A stretch of 27,060 nucleotides of DNA from Chara braunii (taxonomy: Eukaryota; Streptophyta; Charophyceae; Charales; Characeae). The stretch spans positions 2,210,833 to 2,237,892 of the forward strand of contig BFEA01000185.1 of assembly GCA_003427395.1 (NCBI GenBank), given 5' to 3'. The notes under the pieces are model-generated. The model was not told the DNA's origin and ran no database searches. It saw nothing but the letters and a program-made list of their open reading frames with translations. Positions 19,442 through 27,060 of this stretch are shown in pieces (the first letter of the stretch is position 1; every line of letters begins with the position of its first letter). A program made the position numbers and the translations under genes.

Positions 19442-20760
19442 GGGTCCTCTGACTCCATTTCTCCCAGGGACGGTCGCCACTCCTCCACCTCTTTTGGTTC
19501 TGGCGCTGGTCTGATTGTTCCGATCATTCTAAGCCCAGGATATCCCAGCGACACATACTGATCTAGCGGGATTAGTTCGGCGGCCTCTACCGTGGTGGCC
19601 AGGGCACTTCCCCCACCTTCTACTTCTTCCATCAGGGCTCCGACTCGTCCAGGTCCGTTGGTGATGGGAGCCGCAGCCATAGGTGCGACCCCAATTCGCT
19701 GTTGCGGGGGTCGGTGGGGGCAATCACGGGCTAGATGTCCTGGCTGATGACAAGCGTAACAGACATTCAGATTATTTGCGACTCCTCCGAGCGCAGGGGA
19801 CGGGGTTAATCCTTGCTGCATCAGAGGGGCGCGTACCGCAATGGGCCGCATTTTCCTCATCATGGCTTCCAGCCGAGCATTGTGCTCTCGCTGCTCCTTT
19901 TTGCTTTCTTGGATCAAACTAATCAAGGTTTTCGTTAGTTCGAAAATCGCCGCTGATTCATTTGTTGGTGCGGGAGTTTCAGATGATGGCGGTGGTAACG
20001 CCCTGACGGGCGGGGGCATCATAGGAGCAGAGATGCTCGGAGTCTCGCTTAGGATTACTCGTTTGGGGCCTATTGGTTCCATATAGGTGACAAGTCCTGA
20101 TACAAATCCCATGTTTTCAAATTTGTTCTGCAAGGCAGCCAGCTCTGCTCTCGCTCGTGCGAGCTCGGTCGAATCTCCGTCTCTAGGGTAGTCTTCTCCT
20201 TCCATGAAGTTCGCCGCGAACTTCGGTTCCATTTCTTCCGCAGCATCCATAATTTGTTGTAGCGTATGAGTGATGGGGGAAAATTGCTTTCGCAACTTCG
20301 CCCTTATCCTTCGGCTGCGTAGTCCGTCAATGAACAAATCTCTCCCTACTTGCTCACCTCGCTCAGTTTTTACGAACATCCTGTAGAACTGGTTTCGATA
20401 TTCTGCAACGGATTCGAGCGGTTTTTGAAATCGGTCCTTGATCATGAACAATGCCTGCTCAGGGTGAACATAATCAAATCGGTTCATGAAATCCCGTTCG
20501 AAGGTCGGGAGATTCACCCATACATAGGTACTATACCAATGATGAGCGTCTCCTCCCATTCGAGCCGGAAGGTTGATCTGGGCTTCGTGATCATCGTACT
20601 GTTGTGCTCTAAGCGTGGCCAGCCATGCTCCTGCGAGATGGTGCGCCGGATCAAATAGATAGAAATCTGGTGGCGACATGGGAGCTCGTGCACGTGGGGC
20701 AGGTTGATTAGGTGGATTCGTATTTTGTTGTGGAACCGGATTTTGCACATTGGCAGCCAT
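19411..20760 (-). CDS. gag: Gag capsid/nucleocapsid protein
   Basis: This is an intact 449-codon frame from ATG 20760 to TAA 19413-19411. It builds the virus-like particle in which the element's RNA is reverse transcribed. After a Pro/Asn-rich start, residues about 38-180 match the plant retrotransposon gag domain (AGAWLATL, HHWYSTYV, FERDFMNRF, ESVAEYRNQFYRM, DLFIDGLRS). A charged, probably helical stretch follows at about 197-215 and again at 276-303. A CCHC zinc knuckle CYACHQPGHLARDC lies at 334-347, with a Pro-rich, acidic C-terminus. It is the only long retroelement frame without a break. The last 31 bases overlap the start of pol in a different frame. The primer-binding site lies 137 bases upstream of the ATG. 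Confidence 0.9.
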   Translation of the reverse strand: MAANVQNPVPQQNTNPPNQPAPRARAPMSPPDFYLFDPAHHLAGAWLATLRAQQYDDHEAQINLPARMGGDAHHWYSTYVWVNLPTFERDFMNRFDYVHPEQALFMIKDRFQKPLESVAEYRNQFYRMFVKTERGEQVGRDLFIDGLRSRRIRAKLRKQFSPITHTLQQIMDAAEEMEPKFAANFMEGEDYPRDGDSTELARARAELAALQNKFENMGFVSGLVTYMEPIGPKRVILSETPSISAPMMPPPVRALPPPSSETPAPTNESAAIFELTKTLISLIQESKKEQREHNARLEAMMRKMRPIAVRAPLMQQGLTPSPALGGVANNLNVCYACHQPGHLARDCPHRPPQQRIGVAPMAAAPITNGPGRVGALMEEVEGGGSALATTVEAAELIPLDQYVSLGYPGLRMIGTIRPAPEPKEVEEWRPSLGEMESEDPCSSRERSMY

Positions 20761-20897
20761 ATTGGCTGCTCGTCGGTCAGCCGATCTGCTTCTGGTGACG
20801 ATAGGGTCGCGTCTATGCGCGTTCCGAGGGCGAGGTCGCCCACGGTTAGCCAGGTCGCCTAATTAACGTGCTATCAATCCTAAGACCCTAGCCATGT
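20761..20897 (-). other. Retrotransposon leader with short upstream ORF
   Basis: This is the untranslated leader between the primer-binding site and gag. It contains a ten-codon upstream frame, ATG 20895-20893 to TAA 20865-20863, ahead of the gag ATG. Whether it affects translation is unknown. Confidence 0.5.
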
Positions 20898-20914
20898 GTC
20901 GGGCTCCAATACCA
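20898..20914 (-). promoter_or_regulatory. Primer-binding site, iMet-tRNA-like
   Basis: On the minus strand TGGTATTGGAGCCCGAC directly follows the LTR. Plant Ty3/gypsy sites complementary to initiator tRNA-Met begin TGGTATCAGAGC; here two bases differ (TATTGGAGC). It lies at the correct place, upstream of gag. The LTR beside it lacks the 11 terminal bases seen in other copies. Confidence 0.75.
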
Positions 20915-23251
20915 ACCTCACGCCCAGCGCGACTTCCTGATCGGAGTGGGGTATGGGCTTGGAAGTGCGAAAAGGGGTGTGCCACGGATTTTTGGGAAAG
21001 TGGGGGAGTCTAAAGGGTATGAATACAATTAGGCGAATAAGGGGCGCGTGCGCAAGGGACTCAAGGTCTGATGGGGCCGGGGCACTGTGGGCGACGATTT
21101 ACGGGGAAATCCCTCCGCGGTGGAGGCAGTCCCGAAAAGTTAGGCCGTCGTGGGTCGCTACGTGGCGCAGGTCGCCGCGTACCTGGGTTGGGCCTTCGGA
21201 ATTCAAGAGTTCTCTGTTCGCCGCTACGTCGGCAGTTTACACAAAACGTATTGGGCCAATAGGGGGCTATGGCCGGCCACAGAACGATGTTAAGTTGATG
21301 ATACGGGAGAAGAAGGCGGAAACGAGGGAAACTGGTGGTGATGACAATAAATCCCGGGTGGGTGAAGCAGTAGGTGTGGTCGAGGGAAGGGAAATCAGAG
21401 CTACGAGGGTCGCTAGAGGTGGCGCAGTGGAACTTCCGCGGACAATTCTCCGTGTGACAAGGGTATCGTGTTCTTATGAGCTCGTTTATCAAAGGGGTGA
21501 AATAGTCCGGATCGTAGGATGAATCTGAGCTCCAAGATCTCGTCATGGTACCATCGTCGATGGGATAGCTCGGGTCGAGATATCGTTACCGCGCACAAGC
21601 ACGTGCGGTGTGCTCGTACGGGATGACGGTTCTGCCGCGAGTCTTTTTGGGTGAGCGAATCGACGCACAGGAACGCGTGTAAGGGCTCGACTCAGATCGC
21701 GTCTACACGTGTTCTCGCGCGGCGTTCGCGGGACCAAACTTCGGATTGTCTAATAGCTTCGGAAGTTTCGATTATGCAAGATGCAACCCTATCACAACCC
21801 TCACCGTGAGATAAGCAAAAATGAGAACAAATCACTATCGGGGCCAGATTACTATCCCATGTAGAACTGCCTCAGGTGTGGGCAAAGATTCGACACAAAC
21901 AAAAAGCAAGGACAGGGATTCTCAGCAAAAAGATAGACAAGCACGCATAACGTCTACACATCCATACATTCGATAATCACACACATGATGCGAGCAAAGA
22001 CAAGTGTGAGCAAAAACCCAAGCCCAGATTTCAGAAAGCCGAAACGAAAATAAGAACGGGCAAAACCGCGCGGAGCCGCAATCAAAATGTATGTACACAG
22101 ATGAAGAGGGGGAAGATACAAAGAAACAGCAAATCTGCGTCCATCGACTTCAACTCTCTCCTTCTCTCTCTTTCTCCTCCGATGCGGACAGTTCGTCGTC
22201 ACGCACCAACCCACGAAGTTGTCATCCCGCTTAGTCCTCCCGCACCCGTCGAATTCGCCCGTGCCCACAGTCCGTCGTGGCCCACGTCAATCCCGCGCGT
22301 TCGGCACCAGCGCGTCGGGTCGCCCAACTCCTACTCTACTCACCTCTTACTTCGCTCGTGTGCCGACCCTTCCTGATCGCGCAACCCCGAGCTTCCAACA
22401 ACTGGTTAAGAGAGCTGACTAATCGCGCAACCGAAATTTATAGCGTGCATGCATGCGCGAAGATCACGGAATTGCAAAGACTTAGAATGAAGATTAGGGA
22501 GGGAGCGCGTGCATTTTGCATGATCAGGCCGCGGCGTGGGGGAGGTAACCCTTCTGCACGCATCGATCCGAGCATGCAAGCCGCGGCCTACGAAAATTTC
22601 AGCAAAAGAAAGAGAGGGAGGGCGGGAGAGACGAAGTGCAAGAAGAAAGATACAGTTACAATGGCGCCCGCCCAAAATTACAGTTACACACACGATTAAG
22701 GGCGCCCACTAATCAGAGTACCGTTGCAGCCGCATGAAGAAGCGCGTAGACAAAAGGCGCCGCGCGACAGAAAAAGTCCTAATTACTAAATTCCTAAATT
22801 CCTATCTAATGCGAGAAAGCAAAAAGCATAAATTCCAGAAGGAAAGTCCAAAATTCCGAGAGCCATCGGGAGAGGGGGGGGGCTCGACAAAATTCGAAAA
22901 AAGACTAAAAGGAAAAATTCAAAAGAACTAAGCAATTTCCCGCGCCATGTCCGTGCCCAAAAGATTGAAACCGAAACGAAAGAAATGACGTCAACATTTA
23001 TTAATTGCACACGGGCGTGGCGTCGCGCCAGACAACCATCCGACCAATCAATCAACTGGCCGTCCCAAGACACACCTGACCCCGTGTCCAGCCATTCGAA
23101 AAGGAAACGGCGAAAAAGGACGAAAAAGCGAGGACAATGATGCAATTCTCCACCGATCCCGATCTCCTTTAATTGGCCCAATCTTCCCAGCTTAGGACCC
23201 CTCATTGCAACCGCGCAGAAAATCGCGCATTACAGAAAGTGGTTCGTCACA
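20915..23251 (-). mobile_element. Near-complete 5' LTR, 2.3 kb
   Basis: Comparison with the copies at 6112-7884 and 11805-12441 defines it. The right end, GGTTCGTCACA at 23251, forms a 7-base terminal inverted repeat with TGTGACG at the other end of the family LTR. In this copy that other end is missing 11 bases and the primer-binding site follows at once. The LTR carries a minus-strand TATA-like box. Frames inside are small and not conserved. Target-site duplications cannot be checked because the far flank is in the gap. Confidence 0.9.
22437..22443 (-). promoter_or_regulatory. TATA-like box in the LTR
   Basis: TATAAAT on the minus strand is kept at the equal site in the left copy (7639-7645). 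It would place the element's transcript start about 30 bases further, near 22410, giving a U3 of about 0.8 kb. This is inferred from sequence only. Confidence 0.4.
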
Positions 23252-24170
23252 TCACAGTCACACCAAGTCATCAGCCACTTGCTTGGAAGAGAGCTCGTTT
23301 TCACTCACCGATTTTGGCGAAGCGGTCCCGCCCACCAGTCATGATTCCCATGGAGTCTGGGCCTGCGGCCCAAACTCTATGACCCTATCATCAGTGGCTT
23401 GTGTTTTTCCTATTTTATCTGGTTTGGACCTGTGCATCACCCTAAGCTGGTAATAGTCTGCTTGATACCTCTGACCGGTATTAGTAGGGTCCTTGTCCAA
23501 CACGGGTGTGATTGTGGGTGTGAGTGGGTTGGATGTGGTGTTTGGGAGAGTCTTGGCCTTAGACACTGCTGTTATTCAGTTGGGGGTGAGGGACGATGAA
23601 AAGGGAGGTGCAGTTACTGGCAAAATGCTCGGTCTTTGCGTTACCCGGACCCCCACCACCGGCCTGTCCCATCCTTGAGCACCACGGTTGGGTGGGGGGG
23701 CAACATGCATCCCCTCCGATGGCTGGAGGGAGACCACAAAGCTGTGTTCGTAGGGGTCCCGTGTATAAGCCTTAGGAGTCGTGATAGGTAGCTAGTGAAG
23801 GCGAATTGAAAGAATTTGAAAGATGCTGAAAGAGGAAAAGAAAAGGACAAAAGCCGTTTCTATTTTTTTTCCCTTTTTCTCTTTTGGGTTTCTATCATAT
23901 CTTTTTCTGGAATGTTTTGATTGTTTTGTGTTCGCGCTAGTGCTGCCTGCCAGGGGTCGATTCGCGTAGCAAACAGTTCAGCAGCGTCTGACCAGTTGGC
24001 CAGTTGATGGCTCAGCGTGGAGAAACGGAAGCACGTTGGTCAGTCCGGAGCCACGGCAGCGTTTGACCAAGTCCGACCAGTCGTGGAGGCTCGGCGCGGA
24101 GGAACTGAGGCAGGGGCTTACGGTAGGGCGGAGAAAAATAAGGCACTCTGCATCTCAGGCTGCACTACGC
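23252..24170. other. Intergenic, no gene recognised
   Basis: Between the LTR and the caleosin promoter I see no conserved protein. A T-rich stretch lies at about 23862-23905. Near 23980-24085 short words such as GACCAGT recur. It probably contains upstream promoter DNA of the caleosin gene. Confidence 0.5.
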
Positions 24171-24178
24171 TATATAGG
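24171..24178 (+). promoter_or_regulatory. TATA box of the caleosin gene
   Basis: TATATAGG lies 238 bases upstream of the caleosin ATG in GC-rich DNA, so it stands out. A start near 24200-24210 would give a leader of about 200 bases that contains the GA repeat. Confidence 0.5.
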
Positions 24179-24339
24179 GCAAGTGCGTACTAGGAGTTGG
24201 GAAAGTAGTGACAGGGGTTCGGGGCTGGAGGCAGTAGTCTTCAGCTGCCATTCGTGGTCACCGGGATCCCTCTGCGTTTTGCGCTCATCAATACGTCCGT
24301 GGTTAGTGCTTTCATCTGGACGGAGTGCAAGAGCCAGTG

Positions 24340-24342
<3 letters not shown>

Positions 24343-24370
<28 letters not shown>
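24343..24370. repeat. GA microsatellite in the caleosin leader
   Basis: An AG/GA run of 28 bases lies 39 bases upstream of the ATG, probably in the 5' untranslated leader. GA-rich leaders are common in plants. Confidence 0.85.
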
Positions 24371-24377
<7 letters not shown>

Positions 24378-24408
24378 TTGAAGCTCGGGTCGGAGGAAGG
24401 ACAGTCAG

Positions 24409-25101
24409 ATGGAGGACGCGCACATGCGGACGTCCACGTCAGCATGTCCGGCGACTTTGCAGCGGCCTGTGCCAGCCGATCTGGACAAATATGTGGATAA
24501 GCCTNATCTGCCACGTGCACTGGCGGCGGTAACGATCGAGACCCCGACAGGCACTCCTGGCTACGATCACCGGCACCTGAGCGTCATGCAGCAGCACGTG
24601 GCCTTTTTCGATCGGAACAGGGACGGNCTCATTTACCCGTGGGAGACGTATTCGGGGTTCCGAGCCCTTGGGTTTAATCCTCTGATAGCCCTTCTCGGCG
24701 CTTTCGTCATNAACGGAGCGATGAGTTACATGACGGTCGACGGGTTCCTGCCATCGCCGCTCTTCGTCATCAAGATACGCAACATCCACAAAGCGAAGCA
24801 CGGAAGTGACTCAAAAGCCTACGACACAGAGGGGAGGTTCCAGGTCCAGAAATTTGAAGAAATTTTCTCCAAGTTCGACAAAGACCGAAGGGGAGGGCTC
24901 ACATTCTGGGAGATGATGGAAATGACCGAGGCCTTCCGCGACGCAGTGGATCCGTTCGGATGGGTGGCAGCGAAGCTCGAGTGGGGAATCACTTATCTGC
25001 TGGCGGCCAAGGACGGGATCATCTCCAAGGACGCCATCCGCGGAGTTCTTGACGGCAGTCTCTTCTACACAGTCGAGAGGCAGAGGAAGAAGGTGCTGTA
25101 A
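24409..25101 (+). CDS. Caleosin (lipid-droplet EF-hand protein / peroxygenase)
   Basis: This is a complete 230-residue single-exon frame. Caleosins sit on lipid droplets or ER, bind calcium, and many act as haem peroxygenases on fatty-acid hydroperoxides. Seen here: the EF-hand FFDRNRDGLIYPWE at about 66-79, and the conserved His at 63 and 127, which in the family bind haem. A hydrophobic stretch follows at about 88-109 and then the family signature NIHKAKHGSDSKAYDTEG (126-142). The C-terminal FGWVAAKLEWG and DGIISKDAIRGVLDGSLF are typical. The hydrophobic hairpin keeps PSP at 115-117, but the earlier Pro of the usual proline knot is replaced (MTVDGFLPSP). Three ambiguous bases (24505, 24627, 24711) do not break the frame. 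Plant caleosins usually have several introns, so the lack of introns is notable. ATG 24409 is chosen as the first in frame after the TATA box and GA leader; ATG 24424 would also fit. Confidence 0.92.
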   Translation: MEDAHMRTSTSACPATLQRPVPADLDKYVDKPXLPRALAAVTIETPTGTPGYDHRHLSVMQQHVAFFDRNRDXLIYPWETYSGFRALGFNPLIALLGAFVXNGAMSYMTVDGFLPSPLFVIKIRNIHKAKHGSDSKAYDTEGRFQVQKFEEIFSKFDKDRRGGLTFWEMMEMTEAFRDAVDPFGWVAAKLEWGITYLLAAKDGIISKDAIRGVLDGSLFYTVERQRKKVL

Positions 25102-25213
25102 ACGTGAATGCCAATGCCCGCCATTGGACTCGACGCCTTCTTGTGCGTCTGATTTCGTCTCTTCGACACAGTCGAGCGGCAGAGGAAGAAGGCTCTCTAC
25201 ACATGAATGCCGG
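25058..25213 (+). repeat. Duplicated 3' end of the caleosin gene
   Basis: The last 13 or so codons plus stop and 3' flank (about 25058-25114) recur at about 25157-25213 with a 99-base shift. The second copy still reads LFDTVERQRKKALYT and then stops, against LFYTVERQRKKVL in the gene. It lies in the 3' untranslated region. Confidence 0.85.
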
Positions 25214-25790
25214 CCAGTGTCGACGTTGTGTNAAGGTGGAGGAAAGGAAAGAGTGAGCAGACCTGATCATCGCCACATAANTGAGCGAAAGAGCGCTNAC
25301 TTTAGATTACGTGCAGGTGCGCATTTCGTCCAATTGATTGGATCCATCACAGAGGAGGAACGTACTGTTGCAGGCGTTACGGATTACCTCCAGCAGCAGG
25401 GGCCCCACGGATGTTTCAAAAGAANAATAGTAAAGTCGAAGAGGGCGTATCTGTCATAGGAATTGGATGTTCGTGGCGTGTATTGATTCTGACCTAGTGT
25501 ATCGGAAGTTGCCAGTTATTCGAGTCGCTGTAAGCGGGCGAAGAGGGGTTTTAGGAGGGGTCAAAATGAAAGTGGTAAAATTTGGAAGGGGTCAACTAGT
25601 CGGGATAATCTTGAGACGGGGAAAGAGAGTGGTATCGGAAAGGGCATAATCAGCCGAGACGCTCTTCGAGCGGATGTAACGAGATGTTCAAGTAAGTAAG
25701 TTTCTTTGGGGTTCGTGGTGATTGAGAAATATGGGAGAGGTCGTGTTGCAGTGAGACCCGAATCTGATGAGGCGGAGGGAAGGTCTTTTC
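25214..25790. other. Downstream of caleosin, no gene recognised
   Basis: Presumed 3' flank. Small open frames show no conserved pattern. Ambiguous bases occur at 25232, 25281, 25298 and 25425. No polyadenylation signal is convincing. Confidence 0.5.
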
Positions 25791-25940
25791 TCCAGTCATG
25801 CGCAGGTGCTCATTGTGTGGAGAAGCCGGTCGGACACGCTTGTGGCTATGACGTCTTTTTCTTTAAGTCAACGCATTTCCAGTCATGCGCAGGTGCTCAT
25901 AGTGTGGAGAAGCCGGTCGGACACGCCTGTGGCTATGACG
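25791..25940 (+). repeat. 63-bp direct repeat, 87-bp spacing
   Basis: Copies at 25791-25853 and 25878-25940 differ at only a few bases. The shift of 87 is a multiple of three, so a small frame (25706-25984) reads both copies alike (QSCAGAHCVEKPVGHACGYD and a near copy). I see no known domain in it. Confidence 0.85.
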
Positions 25941-26680
25941 GGGCACATGAACGCTGCACAGATTCTGTTTTTTTTAATGTTTAGGAGTTGATTAGTCACG
26001 ACCAGGCGAAAGAGAATAAAGAGCGTGCTAAACCGGGGAATAGCAGGACGACCGTTTTCCCCCGAACATAACGCACCCTGATGATGAAGGTACACCGTAT
26101 ACAAGCTATATTTCTGGTGAGATGCAACGAAAATAAGGGTGTGTTGTGTTCGGAGGAACCTGGTACCGCAGAAAGCAAAGGGCATACCCGCACTACCGTC
26201 GTCACCAGGAAGAGAACGCTGGCCCAGGTCAGTATATCTGTATTTGTTAAAAGGCCCAGGTCATTTTATCTGTATTTGGTGCAATTTTCATTCCAGGTAC
26301 CGCGTTCATGTGCAGCCGTTTTATTCGGGTGAAGGCAATGAGCGTTCCATTCAGCTCTCGAATCGATTACCGTCAGACGCATCTTTACCCAGCCTTATTT
26401 GGAAACAGATGCATGTAGGAAATTAGCGCCTAGTGTGAATATGCCCTTTTTAGCGCAATGTGCCCGTCTAATTTGATCAGAAATTGCCGAGGTGATTTCC
26501 TTTTTTTTCCTTCAATTGTAAACGGAGTGCGACACAGTTTGGGGGTTACCCGGGTTGGGAGAACTTGGGACGCCGGTTTGTACCCATCATGATTGGTTCA
26601 CCTTTGAATCTGAATGAGTTTCTTTCGGTTCTCCCCAAGTCAAGTTGTGCTTCTGCTTTTTTCTGTTTGAGCGAGTGACT
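25941..26680. other. No gene recognised; short repeat
   Basis: Non-coding by eye. A 27-base word starting GGCCCAGGTCA is repeated at 26221-26247 and 26253-26279. No RNA gene seen. Confidence 0.5.
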
Positions 26681-26682
26681 CA

Positions 26683-26890
26683 TTGACTTTCAGTGTGACT
26701 TTCAGCCTCGTTGACTTCTGGGTGAGGCGTGTCAAATGTGTAAGCTGTGGGTTTTGCTTGATTTTTCCTAGTGAGAGTGCCATCTCTTGACTTCCAGAGT
26801 TGGTATGACGTGCGTATGTTTGCGGACTTTCATTGTGTGACGAGTGTATCTTTGACTCGTCAATCCTTGAATCTTGTGCGAGGGTTGACT
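26683..26890 (+). promoter_or_regulatory. Cluster of five W-box cores
   Basis: TTGACT occurs at 26683, 26711, 26787, 26852 and 26885, all on the plus strand. TTGAC(C/T) is the core bound by plant WRKY factors. No gene follows within the window, so any target is outside it. The words could also be part of a degenerate tandem repeat. Confidence 0.45.
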
Positions 26891-26910
26891 TGCTAACTTG
26901 TGTGCTAGTG

Positions 26911-27060
26911 TGTTTCTGTGGGGAACCAGCAATGGGACCGGGGTGGTCCATCGGGGATTGGAGGTAGGAGAGGGGTGGGGGGAGGAGGCGCCCTATTCCC
27001 CCCCGCCACCTCCTTCCGTCGTATCCCCCCACGGCTGGGTTGTTTCTGTGGGGAACCAGC
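26911..27060 (+). repeat. Start of a possible 130-bp tandem repeat
   Basis: TGTTTCTGTGGGGAACCAGC occurs at 26911-26930 and again at 27041-27060, the window's last bases. Between them lie G-rich then C-rich tracts. A tandem array with a 130-base unit may continue beyond the window. Confidence 0.6.

Larger units (their letters stand above)
11805..23251 (-). mobile_element. Ty3/gypsy LTR retrotransposon, degenerate
   Basis: On the minus strand the order is LTR, primer-binding site, gag with zinc knuckle, protease, reverse transcriptase, RNase H, PHD-type finger, integrase, ORF2, ORF3, partial LTR. The RT-RNase H-integrase order is that of Ty3/gypsy (Metaviridae) rather than copia. No chromodomain follows the integrase. 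Two additional genes lie after integrase. Each frame's start overlaps the stop of the one before. The copy cannot be active: pol carries eight in-frame stops and one frameshift, ORF3 carries a stop, and the LTR next to the primer-binding site has lost its terminal bases. Confidence 0.9.

Overview
The window looks like repeat-rich nuclear DNA from a green plant or streptophyte alga. It carries a plant-type caleosin gene, a remnant of a plant receptor-like kinase, and a large Ty3/gypsy LTR retrotransposon primed by a tRNA-iMet-like site. I cannot name the species. The assembly is imperfect: there is an 890-base N gap (10915-11804) and scattered single Ns, three of which sit exactly where the sequence context breaks.

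Layout. 1-3190: a GA microsatellite, a decayed receptor-kinase fragment (786-1122), a recent 316-bp direct duplication, and short degenerate tandem repeats. 3191-5800: no convincing gene, with some signs of old retroelement DNA. 5801-7884: an inverted LTR scrap, then a truncated 1.77-kb LTR copy. 7886-8930: AT-rich DNA studded with GC-rich hairpin-like clusters. 8936-10914: a plus-strand pair of reading frames of unknown function, each split by one amber codon, running into the gap. 11805-23251: a minus-strand Ty3/gypsy element about 11.4 kb long. 23252-27060: the caleosin gene with a TATA box and GA-rich leader, then non-coding DNA with short duplications and a cluster of W-box cores.

The retrotransposon is the centre of interest. 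Read on the minus strand it runs LTR (2.3 kb), primer-binding site, gag, protease-RT-RNase H, PHD-finger plus integrase, ORF2, ORF3, then a partial LTR. Each downstream frame starts at an ATG that overlaps the stop codon of the frame before it (overlaps of 31, 8, 4 and 4 bases; the last two are ATGA). This suggests a polycistronic element translated by coupled termination-reinitiation, with two extra genes after integrase. The copy is dead: its pol frames carry eight stops and one frameshift.

ORF3 shares an ordered set of motifs with the unknown plus-strand frames at 8936-9952 and, over a shorter stretch, 10335-10914. These three appear to form one undescribed protein family, ending in a strongly acidic tail in the two copies where that end is present, found both inside the retroelement and apparently outside it. 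All homology statements come from reading translations by eye; no database search was run.
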